Shown piece by piece: positions 28,115 through 36,174 of a stretch of DNA of 64,000 nucleotides. The stretch is from Streptomyces marianii (GTDB lineage: Bacteria > Actinomycetota > Actinomycetes > Streptomycetales > Streptomycetaceae), in NCBI RefSeq assembly GCF_005795905.1, contig NZ_VAWE01000001.1, positions 2,824,501-2,888,500 of the forward strand, read 5' to 3'. The position numbers were made by a program, and so were the translations under genes. Each line of letters starts with the position of its first letter. The first letter of the stretch is position 1. A model generated the notes under the pieces. The model was not told where the DNA came from. It worked only from the letters and a program-made list of their open reading frames with translations, and did not search any database.

Positions 28115-28711
28115 TCACTCGTCGCGGGCGGCAGGGAGATGGGGCAGACGGTCCGCGGCGACCACGCCCTCCAGGTAACCGCGCGCCCGCTCGGTGCGCG
28201 GGTACGACTCCAGGAGCCGCCAGAAGCGGGGCCCGTGGCCGGGCACGAGGAGGTGGGCCAGTTCGTGGAGGAGCACGTAGTCCACGACGTACTCCGGCAT
28301 GCCCTTGAGCCGGTGCGAGAGGCGGATGCTGCCCTCCGCGGGGGTGCAGGATCCCCAGCGGGTGTTCTGGTTGGTGACCCAGCGCACCGACGCCGGGCGA
28401 GCGCGGCCGTCCAGGTACTGCTCGGACAGCCGCCGGGCGCGTTCGGCGAGCTCCCCGTCGCCGAGTGTCCGCTTGCTCTCCTGGGCGGCGAGCTTGTCCA
28501 GCATCAGCGTCACCCAGCGCTGCTCCTCCGCCTCGGACATCCGGGCCGGGATGAGCACCACGGTCCGGTCGCCGTCCCGGTAAGCGGAGACCGTTCTGCG
28601 GCGCCTGGCGCTGCGGCGGACCTCGACCGCGCTCGTCGCGGAGTGGTGGGGCGGCTGGGCGGTCGTGCTGCGCTGCTGGCTCCCGGCACGGAGCGGTCGG
28701 TCGGCGGACAC
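28115..28711 (-). CDS. YgjP-type (DUF45/M48-like) metallopeptidase
   Basis: This 198-aa protein has the zinc motif HELAH in VDYVLLHELAHLLVPGHGPRFWRLL, where the later histidine supplies the third ligand. NTRWGSCTPAEGSIRLSHRL is also typical of YgjP/DUF45 proteins. The N-terminal 45 residues are basic and probably disordered. There is no signal peptide, so it should act in the cytoplasm. It lies 111 bp upstream of the TerD-AIM24 operon on the same strand, possibly as a separate unit. The start is GTG. Confidence 0.85.
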   Translation of the reverse strand: MSADRPLRAGSQQRSTTAQPPHHSATSAVEVRRSARRRRTVSAYRDGDRTVVLIPARMSEAEEQRWVTLMLDKLAAQESKRTLGDGELAERARRLSEQYLDGRARPASVRWVTNQNTRWGSCTPAEGSIRLSHRLKGMPEYVVDYVLLHELAHLLVPGHGPRFWRLLESYPRTERARGYLEGVVAADRLPHLPAARDE

Positions 28712-28995
28712 GCCCCGACGTTACCCGCTGGAGCAGGGGAAGTCCCGCCCCCGGTCGGTTCGGGGACGGCCGTCCGAACGGCCCTGGCCTGATCGACAAT
28801 ATGGGGCGCCTCATTTGGACGACTAATACCCCACACCTGTGGACAACCTTTTCCGCCGCACGACGCGGACGTGCATTCTGATGCCGTACGAGATGGATCC
28901 CGCCGGACTCGGCACCGGCGGGACGGACGAACGAACGGAGCGCGCACGGAGCGTGAACCGAGCGCGTATGGAACGGCGTACGAACGGGGGCGGAT

Positions 28996-30216
28996 GTGCA
29001 TCCGGTGGTGAAGCCTGCGCTGCGGCAGGCATGGCGGGACCTGCGTTATGTGCAGTTCGGAGTGACGGCGGCGCATGCCGTGGTGCTGGGGCCGGTGGAC
29101 ACGGCGACCGGAAGTCTGCTGTCGCTGTTCGACGGCACGCGGGGGCTGGCCCGGCTGCGTGAGGAGGCCCGGGCGATAGGACTTCCCGACGGCCATGTCG
29201 ACGCCCTGCTGGAGCGGCTGGCGAAGGCGGGCCTGGTGGACGACGTGACGGGCGGCGGACCGGCGGCCGCAGCACTGCGGAAACGGACGGGAGCCTACGA
29301 CCGGCTGCGCCCCGACCTGGCGTCGCTCTCGGTGGTCCATCCCGAACCGGGCGGCGGCGCGGCCCGGTTGGCTGCCCGGGACGCCGTGCGGGTGCAGGTG
29401 CGGGGCGCGGGCCGGGTGGGCGCGACGGTGGCGGCCGTGCTGTCCGCCGCCGGGGTGGGGCAGGTGGATGTGCTGGACGGGGGCCGCGTGGAGCCGTGGG
29501 ACGTGGCGCCGGGCGGGGTGCCCGCGGAGGCGGTGGGCGAGCGCAGGGCCGTGTCCGCTCAACAGGTCGTGCGCCGGTCCGCCCCGGGCAGAGCGCGGCG
29601 CGCTCCCCGTCGGTCCGACGGCGGGCCGGTGGAGCCACCGCCGCTCTCCCTGGTGATCGTCGCACCGCGCGACGGCCTCGCGGCGTATGTGCCGGATCCG
29701 GCGACCGCCGAAGACTGGCTGGCCACCGGGACTCCCCATCTGTACGCGGGTGTTGCCGAGGCATCCGGCGTGGTGGGTCCACTGGTGCTGCCCGGGGGCT
29801 CGGCGTGCGCCGGATGCCTGGCGCTGCGCCGAGCCGACCGGGATCCGGTGTGGCCGCGGATGGCGGCCCAGTGGCGCACGCCCCGCCACCGGGAGACGGG
29901 CCCGGGGCCGTGTGACCTCGGACTCGCCACGACGGTCGCGGGTATGGCCGCCTCACATGCCCTGTCGTTCCTGGACGGTGAACTGCCCGCCAGCACGGGG
30001 ACCCGGTGGGAGGTGTCGCTGCCGCTGCTCGAGTGGCGGTCGAGACGTATCGAGGCCCACCGTGACTGCCCCTGCGGGGCGGCTGGGCAGACTGAGGGGG
30101 AGCGCGCCTCGGGGGCGGGGACGACGCACGACACAATGGCCGGGGTAGCGGCGTCGACGGAGTGCCAGATGGCTGACGCGGCACGGCAGCTGGGAATTGG
30201 AGGGGCACATGTCTGA
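28996..30216 (+). CDS. E1-like (ThiF/TOMM leader-binding type) protein
   Basis: This 406-aa protein resembles the ThiF/E1-like superfamily, especially the degenerate branch annotated as TOMM precursor leader-binding proteins. A Rossmann-like segment VQVRGAGRVGATVAAVLSAAG is near residue 135. A cysteine pair in ACAGCLALRR and a second pair in HRDCPCG probably bind zinc. The catalytic adenylation residues are not obvious. No precursor peptide, cyclodehydratase or dehydrogenase gene lies nearby, so a biosynthetic role is unproven. The GTG start is weakly supported. Its 3' end overlaps the ABC1 kinase gene by 8 bp. Confidence 0.7.
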   Translation: MHPVVKPALRQAWRDLRYVQFGVTAAHAVVLGPVDTATGSLLSLFDGTRGLARLREEARAIGLPDGHVDALLERLAKAGLVDDVTGGGPAAAALRKRTGAYDRLRPDLASLSVVHPEPGGGAARLAARDAVRVQVRGAGRVGATVAAVLSAAGVGQVDVLDGGRVEPWDVAPGGVPAEAVGERRAVSAQQVVRRSAPGRARRAPRRSDGGPVEPPPLSLVIVAPRDGLAAYVPDPATAEDWLATGTPHLYAGVAEASGVVGPLVLPGGSACAGCLALRRADRDPVWPRMAAQWRTPRHRETGPGPCDLGLATTVAGMAASHALSFLDGELPASTGTRWEVSLPLLEWRSRRIEAHRDCPCGAAGQTEGERASGAGTTHDTMAGVAASTECQMADAARQLGIGGAHV

Positions 30217-31630
30217 TCTTCCCCGGAAGGCGGTCACCCGTACGGCCAAGCTGGCTGCTCTGCCGCTGAGTTTCGCCGGCCGTGCCACCTGGGGTTTGGG
30301 CAAGCGGATCGGCGGCAAGTCCGCGGAGATCGTGGCTCGCGAGCTGCAACAGCGCACGGCGGAACAATTGTTCAAGGTGCTCGGCGAACTGAAGGGCGGC
30401 GCGATGAAGTTCGGGCAGGCCCTGTCCGTCTTCGAGTCGGCCCTGCCCGAGGAGGTGGCCGGGCCCTACCGGGTCGCACTGACCAAGCTCCAGGACGCCG
30501 CTCCTCCGATGCCGACGCGCACGGTCCACGAGGCGCTGGCCGAGCGGCTGGGCGAGGACTGGCGTGAACTCTTCCTGGAGTTCGAGGACAAGCCGGCTGC
30601 GGCCGCGTCCATCGGCCAGGTCCACCGCGCCGTCTGGCACGACGGGCGCGAGGTCGCGGTGAAGGTGCAGTACCCCGGGGCCGGAGAGGCCCTGCTTTCG
30701 GACCTGTCCCAGTTGAGCCGGTTCGCCCGCCTGCTGGGACCGCTGATCCCGGGAATGGACCTCAAGCCGCTGATCTCCGAGCTGCACGACCGGGTCGCGG
30801 AGGAGCTGGACTACGATCTGGAGGCCCGGGCCCAGCGGGAGCACGCGGCTGAGTTCGCGGGCGACCCGGACGTGGTGGTGCCCGATGTGGTGCACCAGGC
30901 AGACCAGGTGCTGGTCACGGAGTGGATCGACGGGACACCGCTGGCAGAGGTGATCAGCGACGGCACCCAGGAGCAGCGCGACCGCGCCGGCCAGTTGCTG
31001 GCCCGGTTCCTGTTCTCCGGCCCCGCCCGGACGGGGCTGCTGCACGCCGACCCTCATCCGGGGAACTTCCGGCTGCTCCCTGCGGCCGGTGCTTCCGAGG
31101 GCGAAGGGGATCCGGCCGAGTGGCGGCTCGGTGTCCTGGACTTCGGCACGGTGGACCGGCTGCCAGGTGGACTGCCCAGGACCATCGGCGACTCCCTCCG
31201 GATGACGCTGGAAGGAGAGGCCGACGCGGTCTACGGGGTGTTGTGCGAGGAGGGTTTCGTCAAGGAGTCGATCGACCTCGACCCGGACGCCGTGCTGGAG
31301 TACCTGCTGCCGATCATCGAACCCGCGGAGGCGGACCGGTTCACCTTCACCCGCGGCTGGATGCGGACCCAGGCGGCGCGGATAGCCGATCCGCGCTCTC
31401 CCGCACACCAGTTGGGCAAGCAGCTCAATCTCCCGCCGGCCTATCTACTGATCCACCGTGTGACGCTGAGCACGATAGGCGTGCTGTGCCAGTTGAACGC
31501 GACCGTACGGCTGCGGCACGAACTGGAGTCCTGGCTGCCCGGTTTCCTGGCCGGCCCCGAGGCCGGCACCGGCCTGGAGACCGTCACCGACGCGGACACC
31601 GAGGCCGGCGACGTGGCAGCGGAGGTCTGA
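30209..31630 (+). CDS. ABC1/AarF (UbiB) family atypical kinase
   Basis: This 473-aa protein has the family's KxGQ motif (GGAMKFGQALSVFE), the AAASIGQVHRA loop in place of a glycine-rich loop, the lysine in VAVKVQYPG, and catalytic GLLHADPHPGNFRLL plus LDFGTVDRLP. UbiB-like kinases support isoprenoid-quinone metabolism. In this lineage menaquinone would be the likely context, but that is inference. No membrane helix is clear. The start follows GGAGG and overlaps the 3' end of the E1-like gene, so both are made from one transcript. Confidence 0.9.
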   Translation: MSDLPRKAVTRTAKLAALPLSFAGRATWGLGKRIGGKSAEIVARELQQRTAEQLFKVLGELKGGAMKFGQALSVFESALPEEVAGPYRVALTKLQDAAPPMPTRTVHEALAERLGEDWRELFLEFEDKPAAAASIGQVHRAVWHDGREVAVKVQYPGAGEALLSDLSQLSRFARLLGPLIPGMDLKPLISELHDRVAEELDYDLEARAQREHAAEFAGDPDVVVPDVVHQADQVLVTEWIDGTPLAEVISDGTQEQRDRAGQLLARFLFSGPARTGLLHADPHPGNFRLLPAAGASEGEGDPAEWRLGVLDFGTVDRLPGGLPRTIGDSLRMTLEGEADAVYGVLCEEGFVKESIDLDPDAVLEYLLPIIEPAEADRFTFTRGWMRTQAARIADPRSPAHQLGKQLNLPPAYLLIHRVTLSTIGVLCQLNATVRLRHELESWLPGFLAGPEAGTGLETVTDADTEAGDVAAEV

Positions 31631-31729
31631 CCTTCCGGGCCCCGGTCGGGCGCGCCACGGGCTCCCGTCTCCCGGTCAGGACCGGGAGAGTGGGTCCGGC
31701 CCGGGGCAAGGGCCCGGCCCGAGGGCCGC

Positions 31730-31930
31730 TCACCACCAGGACGAGTCGAGCCGTCCCTCGATGGCCCTGATATTGGCCCGGGCGCACTCCTCGCAGAAGT
31801 AGTGCCGTCGGCCGTTCTCCACGGAGCAGATCCAGGTGGGAGGAGTGCCCTCGGCGACCGCGCCGCACCGGGAACACACGACGTTCTCGGCACCCGGCTG
31901 GGCAGGGCGATGAGTCTGTTCGTCCACCAC
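31730..31930 (-). CDS. Small zinc-ribbon-like protein
   Basis: This 66-aa protein has five cysteines: C19 and C22 (CSRC), C35 (WIC), C46 and C49 (CEEC). The two CxxC pairs are spaced as in a zinc ribbon or rubredoxin-like knuckle. It ends in RLDSSWW. The function is unknown; it may bind nucleic acid or protein. The start is a GTG at 31930, with a second GTG immediately after it. It lies downstream of the wblC cluster on the same strand but behind a strong terminator. Confidence 0.65.
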   Translation of the reverse strand: MVDEQTHRPAQPGAENVVCSRCGAVAEGTPPTWICSVENGRRHYFCEECARANIRAIEGRLDSSWW

Positions 31931-31971
31931 GTGACGATAACCCCGCAGGGCGCGCCGGAGAGGACAACGCA

Positions 31972-32005
31972 CCGCGGGGGCCGGTCCTCGGACCGGCCCC
32001 CGCGG
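31972..32005 (-). terminator. Terminator downstream of the wblC operon
   Basis: Sixteen-bp perfect arms beginning CCGCGGGGGCCGG surround a 2-nt centre. The hairpin starts about 58 nt after the last gene of the wblC transcript. Confidence 0.7.
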
Positions 32006-32063
32006 GAGGCACTGATTCATCGGACGGTCGGGCCACCGTCGGGGACGGCGGCCCGGCTCCGGA

Positions 32064-32390
32064 CTACTGCATGACGGCCATGGCCAGCGCACGGCGGGCG
32101 CGCAGGGACGCGCGCTCGGCACGCCGGTGCATCCGCCGAGCGGCCGCCAGGCGCACGGCCCCGCGCTCCGCCTCGGCTTCCCGCAGGCGCTCCTGCATAT
32201 GCGCACGGGCCAGAGCTTCTGGGATGAGTTGCATCTCACGGGTCCTGTTCTGACGCGAGGCGTTCGCGCCGATGGTGGTGACGTACGGGGTCGCGGAGCC
32301 GGACGGCTCGCTGGTGGAAGAGGTCATCGGGGCCTGCTTCTGGGGATCGTGCTTGAGGGGACGGTCGACGGTGCCTGGGTGCGCGTTCAT
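32064..32390 (-). CDS. Conserved basic protein coupled to wblC, unknown function
   Basis: This 108-aa protein has a polar N-terminus and a C-terminal helix very rich in Arg, Ala and Glu (about residues 60-105), which could bind nucleic acid or form a coiled coil. The ATG overlaps the wblC stop as ATGA, so it should be co-translated with WblC. An internal ATG at 32327 gives an alternative 87-aa product. I do not recognise a domain. Confidence 0.65.
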   Translation of the reverse strand: MNAHPGTVDRPLKHDPQKQAPMTSSTSEPSGSATPYVTTIGANASRQNRTREMQLIPEALARAHMQERLREAEAERGAVRLAAARRMHRRAERASLRARRALAMAVMQ

Positions 32391-32755
32391 GCCGCGACCG
32401 GGTTCTTGCGCGGACGGCCACGCGGCCGCTTGCGGGCGACGACCACACCCTGGACGAAGAGCTCCCCGCCCCAGACGCCCCAGGGCTCACGCCGCTCCTT
32501 GGCGCCGGCGAGGCAGGCCTCGACCAGGGGGCAGGTGCGGCAGAGGGACTTGGCGTACTCGACGTCCGCCGGCGACTCGGCGAAGAAGACCTCCGGGTCG
32601 TAGGAACGGCAGGGGACGGGAACGCCGAGGTTCTCGATCGCGTCGTCGAGCGCGGTGAGCGCAGTGAGGGGGGTCAAGGTGGAGTCCTCCGTGAGGCCGG
32701 GCGGGGGGATCGTTTCGGAAGGCGGTACGGACGGGGCGTGCGCTTCGAGTTGCAC
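32387..32755 (-). CDS. wblC: WblC/WhiB7 antibiotic-resistance regulator
   Basis: This 122-aa WhiB-family iron-sulfur protein has cluster cysteines C49, C72, C75 and C81 (CRTCPLVEAC), the turn EPWGVWGGE, and an AT-hook RGRPRKN near the C-terminus. That AT-hook identifies the WhiB7/WblC branch. These proteins bind the sigma factor HrdB and AT-rich DNA near -35 to activate genes protecting against ribosome-targeting antibiotics. The GTG start is weakly marked. The long upstream region carries an ORF and a terminator, consistent with attenuation. Confidence 0.95.
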   Translation of the reverse strand: MQLEAHAPSVPPSETIPPPGLTEDSTLTPLTALTALDDAIENLGVPVPCRSYDPEVFFAESPADVEYAKSLCRTCPLVEACLAGAKERREPWGVWGGELFVQGVVVARKRPRGRPRKNPVAA

Positions 32756-32860
32756 GGTGGTGTTTTTCCTCGTCTGTTCTGTCCGGTCTGTGGACCGGGC
32801 TTCGGCTGGTACCGGGTCTTGCTGGTCCCGAGGCCCCTTCGCTCTGTTTCCTCATCGGGG

Positions 32861-32902
32861 AAAACAGAAGGGCCGCGGATCCCGGGTGGGGTTCCGCGGC
32901 CC
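32861..32902 (-). terminator. Intrinsic attenuator in the wblC leader
   Basis: Arms GGGCCGCGGA and its complement (32870-32902) form a 10-bp stem with a 13-nt loop. On the minus strand this is followed by TTCTGTTTT (32869-32861). It lies 115 bp before the wblC start, so transcription ends prematurely unless an alternative fold is favoured. Confidence 0.85.
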
Positions 32903-32913
32903 TGAAGGCGCCG

Positions 32914-32945
32914 GCCTGATCCTGGATCAGGCTGGATCACTCCAG
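32914..32945 (-). promoter_or_regulatory. Nested hairpins at the stop codon of the wblC upstream ORF
   Basis: Two adjacent hairpins are visible. One has 9-bp arms GCCTGATCC and its complement (32914-32932). The other is CTGGA-N4-TCCAG (32932-32945). The stop codon at 32929-32927 sits inside the first stem. A ribosome at or near that stop would melt it, which could control folding of the downstream attenuator. Confidence 0.55.
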
Positions 32946-33259
32946 GGTTCGAGCCCACGGAAGGCCCACATCGTGTGGTGCTGCGTCGTCTGCTTCTGGG
33001 TTCCGGCACTGGCCGCCGCGAGGGCGCAGGCCTTGGCCTCCGCCGCCACTGCTCCTGCTTCCAGTGCCTTGGTCGGTCGCTCATTGCGCTCCCGGACGGG
33101 CAGACCCGCGCCGAGGGCGACCGGGCGGCCGGCCGCGAAGCCGGACAGACCGGTGGCAATGAACGCCGAGCCGGAGAGGCCGAGCGAGCAGGCGGAGACG
33201 ACCGAGCGATCGGTCATTTTGACGGTCGTGCGGATGGAGCTGGTGTAGATGCTGATCAC
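32927..33259 (-). CDS. Upstream ORF in the wblC leader (110 aa)
   Basis: The ORF starts with GTG (33259-33257), preceded by GGAGG at 8 nt, and encodes a 110-aa Ala/Gly-rich polypeptide beginning VISIYTSSIRTTVKMTDRSV. It has no recognisable domain. It ends 25 nt before the attenuator stem. In S. coelicolor and mycobacteria, translation of an upstream ORF controls termination before wblC/whiB7, so this ORF probably senses ribosome inhibition. Whether the peptide itself has a role is unknown. Confidence 0.7.
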   Translation of the reverse strand: MISIYTSSIRTTVKMTDRSVVSACSLGLSGSAFIATGLSGFAAGRPVALGAGLPVRERNERPTKALEAGAVAAEAKACALAAASAGTQKQTTQHHTMWAFRGLEPWSDPA

Positions 33260-33370
33260 TGGAATCGCCTCCTCTCGGCGTCTCGGGACCGGCCGGGGCC
33301 GATCACATGTATTCGGATAAGTACAGCACGGCAACAGGGCTTCGGAGAAGCCGCCGTTCCCGTGGTTAAG

Positions 33371-33410
33371 AACCTATGGGGATGACTGGCACGCGCGCAA
33401 ACTATTTTCT
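33371..33410 (-). promoter_or_regulatory. wblC promoter with AT-rich WblC box
   Basis: On the minus strand TTGCGC (33400-33395) and TAGGTT (33376-33371) are 18 nt apart. The 10 bases before the -35, AGAAAATAGT, are strikingly AT-rich in this GC-rich DNA. That is where the WhiB7 AT-hook binds. Transcription would start near 33364, giving a leader of about 600 nt. Confidence 0.75.
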
Positions 33411-33423
33411 CGACGAGTTTTCA

Positions 33424-35598
33424 TCAGTCGTCCTCGTCGCTCCCACCGACCTCCTGGCCTGCGCAGATGGCCAGGACATCGGCACCGAAGCGGCCCAGCT
33501 TGCGCCCGCCAACGCCCGAGATCCCCGCGAGCTCACCCTCGCTGCCGGGCACGGCCTCGGCGATCGCCATCAGGGTCTTGTCGGTGAAGACGCAGTACGC
33601 CGGCTGGCCCAGCTCCCTGGCCTGCTCCGACCGCCACTCGCGCAGCCGATCGTACAGCGCCTCGTCCATGTCGGAGGGGCAGTCCTCACAGCGCATCAGC
33701 TTCATCTCACCGGCGTCGGTGAGCGTCTTGCCGCACACCCGGCACAGCACAGGTCCGCGGCGCTTCCGCCGTCCTCCGGCGCCGCGCTCGATTCCTCCGG
33801 CACCACCGGCCGTTCGGGTACCGGGGGCCGCGGAACCCGGCCTGAGCCCGCTCAGGAAACGGGTGGGGCGGCGGGAGGCGCGGCCCCCGGGCGAGCGGGA
33901 CAGCGCCCAGGAGAGCGACAGATGGAGCCGGGCGCGGGTGACGCCGACGTACAGGAGCCGGCGCTCCTCCTCGACCTGCTCGTCGGTCTTGGCGTAGGTG
34001 ATCGGCATCATCCCCTCGGTGAGTCCGACCAGGAACACGGCATCCCACTCCAGGCCCTTGGCCGAGTGGAGCGAGGCCAGGGTGACGCCCTGGACGGTCG
34101 GGGCGTGCTGGGCGGCGGCGCGCTCGTCGAGCTCGGCGACGAGGTCGGCTAGTCCGGCCCCTGGCCTGGCACGGGCGAAGTCCTCGGCCAGCCTGACGAG
34201 CGCGGCCAGCGACTCCCAGCGGTCGCGCACCGCGCCCGAGCCGGCGGGGGGCTCGGTGCTCCAGCCCTTGGTGGACAGCACGGCCCGGACCTGCGAGGGC
34301 AGGTCCTCCGCGTCGTCCAGCAGGGCGTCGTTCCCTCCGGCGCGAGCCGCTCCCCTGAGCGCGACCCCGGCCTCCCGGACCTCGGCGCGCTCGAAGAACC
34401 GCTCCGCGCCGCGCAGCTGGTACGGCACACCCGCGTCCGCGAGGGCCTGCTCGTAGACCTCGGACTGGGCGTTGACCCGGAACAGCACGGCGATCTCACC
34501 GGCCGGGACGCCCGCGGCGATCAGGTCGCGGATCCGGCGGGCGGTGCCCTCGGCCTCGGCGGGCTCGTCCGCGTACTCCGTGTAGGAAGGATCCGGGCCG
34601 GGGTCGCGCTGCGAGACCAGTTCCAGCCGGTGCTCGGCGGCGCGGCCGCGCGCCTGCCCCAGCAGACCGTTGGCCAGATGGACGACCTGAGGGGTCGACC
34701 GGTAGTCGCGCACGAGCTTCACCACCGTCGCCCCGGGGTGACGGGTGCGGAAGTCCAGCAGATGGTCGGGGGTGGCGCCAGTGAAGGAGTAGATGGTCTG
34801 GCTGGCGTCGCCCACGACGCACAGGCTGTCCCGATCGCCGAGCCACAGCTCCAGCAGCCGCTGCTGGAGCGGCGACACGTCTTGGTACTCGTCGACCACG
34901 AAGTGCTGGTACTGGCGGCGGATCTGGTCGGCGATGTCGTGGCGGTCCTGGAGGATACCGACCGTGAGCAGCAGGACGTCCTCGAAGTCGATCACCGAGC
35001 GATCGCGCTTCAGCTGCTCGTACAACGCATAGATCTGGCCGATCTCCGCCGGGTCACGAGGCGCGTCCCTGAGGGACTTGGCTACCGCGGCTGGATAGTC
35101 GGCGGGGACGGTCTGGGTGACCTTGGCCCATTCGATCTCGCTGGTCACGTCCCTGAGCTCGTTGCGGTCGAGCCTCACACGGCAGCGGGCAGCCGCCTCG
35201 GCGACGAGCTGGATCTTGCGCTCCAGCAGCCTCGGCAGCTCCCCGCCGACGACTTTCGGCCAGAAGTACTGAAGCTGGCGGAGGGCCGCCGAGTGGAACG
35301 TGCGGGCCTGCACTCCGCCCGCGCCGAGCTGCCGCAGCCGGCCTCGCATCTCCCCCGCGGCGCGGTTGGTGAACGTGACGGCCAGCACACTCGCGGGCTG
35401 GAGTATCCCCGCACGCACTCCGTAGGCGATGCGATGGGTGATCGCCCGCGTCTTGCCCGTACCTGCGCCGGCCAGGACGCACACCGGGCCGCTCAGGGCG
35501 GTTGCCACCGCCCGCTGCTCGGGGTCGAGCCCGTCGAGCACCGCGTCGGCGGACTCGGGGACCTGAGGGAAGTGGGAGGAGTGCGTTGCTGCTGTCAC
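33424..35598 (-). CDS. uvrD2: UvrD2-type DNA helicase with HRDC domain
   Basis: This 724-aa superfamily 1A helicase shows Walker A AGAGTGKTRAITHR, Walker B VVDEYQDVSPLQQR, motif III GDASQTIYSFTGA and motif VI VGVTRARLHL. A tetracysteine zinc motif follows (CRVC and CEDC, about residues 625-650). A C-terminal HRDC domain (around LGQPAYCVFTDKTL) completes it. This layout matches mycobacterial UvrD2, a 3'-5' helicase essential in mycobacteria. The 3' end lies 14 bp from the wblC promoter region. Confidence 0.92.
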   Translation of the reverse strand: MTAATHSSHFPQVPESADAVLDGLDPEQRAVATALSGPVCVLAGAGTGKTRAITHRIAYGVRAGILQPASVLAVTFTNRAAGEMRGRLRQLGAGGVQARTFHSAALRQLQYFWPKVVGGELPRLLERKIQLVAEAAARCRVRLDRNELRDVTSEIEWAKVTQTVPADYPAAVAKSLRDAPRDPAEIGQIYALYEQLKRDRSVIDFEDVLLLTVGILQDRHDIADQIRRQYQHFVVDEYQDVSPLQQRLLELWLGDRDSLCVVGDASQTIYSFTGATPDHLLDFRTRHPGATVVKLVRDYRSTPQVVHLANGLLGQARGRAAEHRLELVSQRDPGPDPSYTEYADEPAEAEGTARRIRDLIAAGVPAGEIAVLFRVNAQSEVYEQALADAGVPYQLRGAERFFERAEVREAGVALRGAARAGGNDALLDDAEDLPSQVRAVLSTKGWSTEPPAGSGAVRDRWESLAALVRLAEDFARARPGAGLADLVAELDERAAAQHAPTVQGVTLASLHSAKGLEWDAVFLVGLTEGMMPITYAKTDEQVEEERRLLYVGVTRARLHLSLSWALSRSPGGRASRRPTRFLSGLRPGSAAPGTRTAGGAGGIERGAGGRRKRRGPVLCRVCGKTLTDAGEMKLMRCEDCPSDMDEALYDRLREWRSEQARELGQPAYCVFTDKTLMAIAEAVPGSEGELAGISGVGGRKLGRFGADVLAICAGQEVGGSDEDD

Positions 35599-35661
35599 CC
35601 CGCCATGCTGCCAGGTCCGGCGAGATCACCGGGACGGTTGTCCACAGGGGGACGGGATCGT

Positions 35662-35682
35662 CGTACCGGTAGTACCGGTACG
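35662..35682. repeat. 21-bp perfect palindrome between uvrD2 and mrx1
   Basis: Arms CGTACCGGTA and TACCGGTACG surround one central G. It lies just upstream of the SigR -35 element of the mycoredoxin gene and 64 bp from the divergent uvrD2 start. It could be an operator. Confidence 0.6.
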
Positions 35683-35689
35683 GGAACGG

Positions 35690-35715
35690 GGAATGGCGGC
35701 GGGGTCGCGTACGTT
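35690..35715 (+). promoter_or_regulatory. SigR-type promoter of the mycoredoxin gene
   Basis: GGAAT (35690-35694), 18 nt, then GTT (35713-35715) matches the SigR consensus exactly. The start of transcription would be near 35722, about 55 nt before the ATG. Confidence 0.85.
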
Positions 35716-35777
35716 CAATCCCCGGAAACCCCCGTGGGGCACCCACCCCCACCGGCCCAGAGGAGCGGGAGAAGGAC

Positions 35778-36035
35778 ATGCAGGGAACTCTGACGATGTA
35801 CAGCACCACCTGGTGCGGCTACTGCCGGCGGCTGAAGAGCCAGCTGGACCGCGAGGGGATCTCGTACGTCGAGATCAACATCGAGCAGGACCCGCAGTCG
35901 GCCGCGTTCGTCGAGAAGGCGAACAACGGCAACCAGACCGTGCCGACCGTCCTCGTGGTGCCGCCGAACGGCGGCGAGGACATCGTCATGACGAACCCCA
36001 GCCTGGCCCAGGTGAAGCAGGCCCTCGCGATCTGA
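35778..36035 (+). CDS. mrx1: Mycoredoxin Mrx1 (glutaredoxin-like)
   Basis: This 85-aa redox protein has the active site TWCGYCRRLK and the cis-proline region QTVPTVLV. Mycoredoxin reduces mycothiol-protein mixed disulfides, the actinobacterial counterpart of glutaredoxin. Length and the WCGYC motif fit the family. Expression from a SigR-type promoter is expected for thiol stress. It converges on nudC, with a hairpin between them. Confidence 0.93.
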   Translation: MQGTLTMYSTTWCGYCRRLKSQLDREGISYVEINIEQDPQSAAFVEKANNGNQTVPTVLVVPPNGGEDIVMTNPSLAQVKQALAI

Positions 36036-36057
36036 CGCACCGGCCCCGCACCGACGA

Positions 36058-36095
36058 GACGCCCCCTTCGGGTGGAGACCACCGGAGGGGGCGTC
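36058..36095. terminator. Bidirectional terminator between mrx1 and nudC
   Basis: The outer arms GACGCCCCCT and its complement form a stem. Inner GGTGG/CCACC pairs extend it. The hairpin lies 23 nt after the mrx1 stop and between convergent genes. Confidence 0.7.
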
Positions 36096-36174
36096 GTCGT
36101 GCCGGAACGAATGGCCCGGGCAGCACCGGGCACGGGCGGCGCGGCCCGGCGGTGGCACGGAAGCCGGGGCGGCC

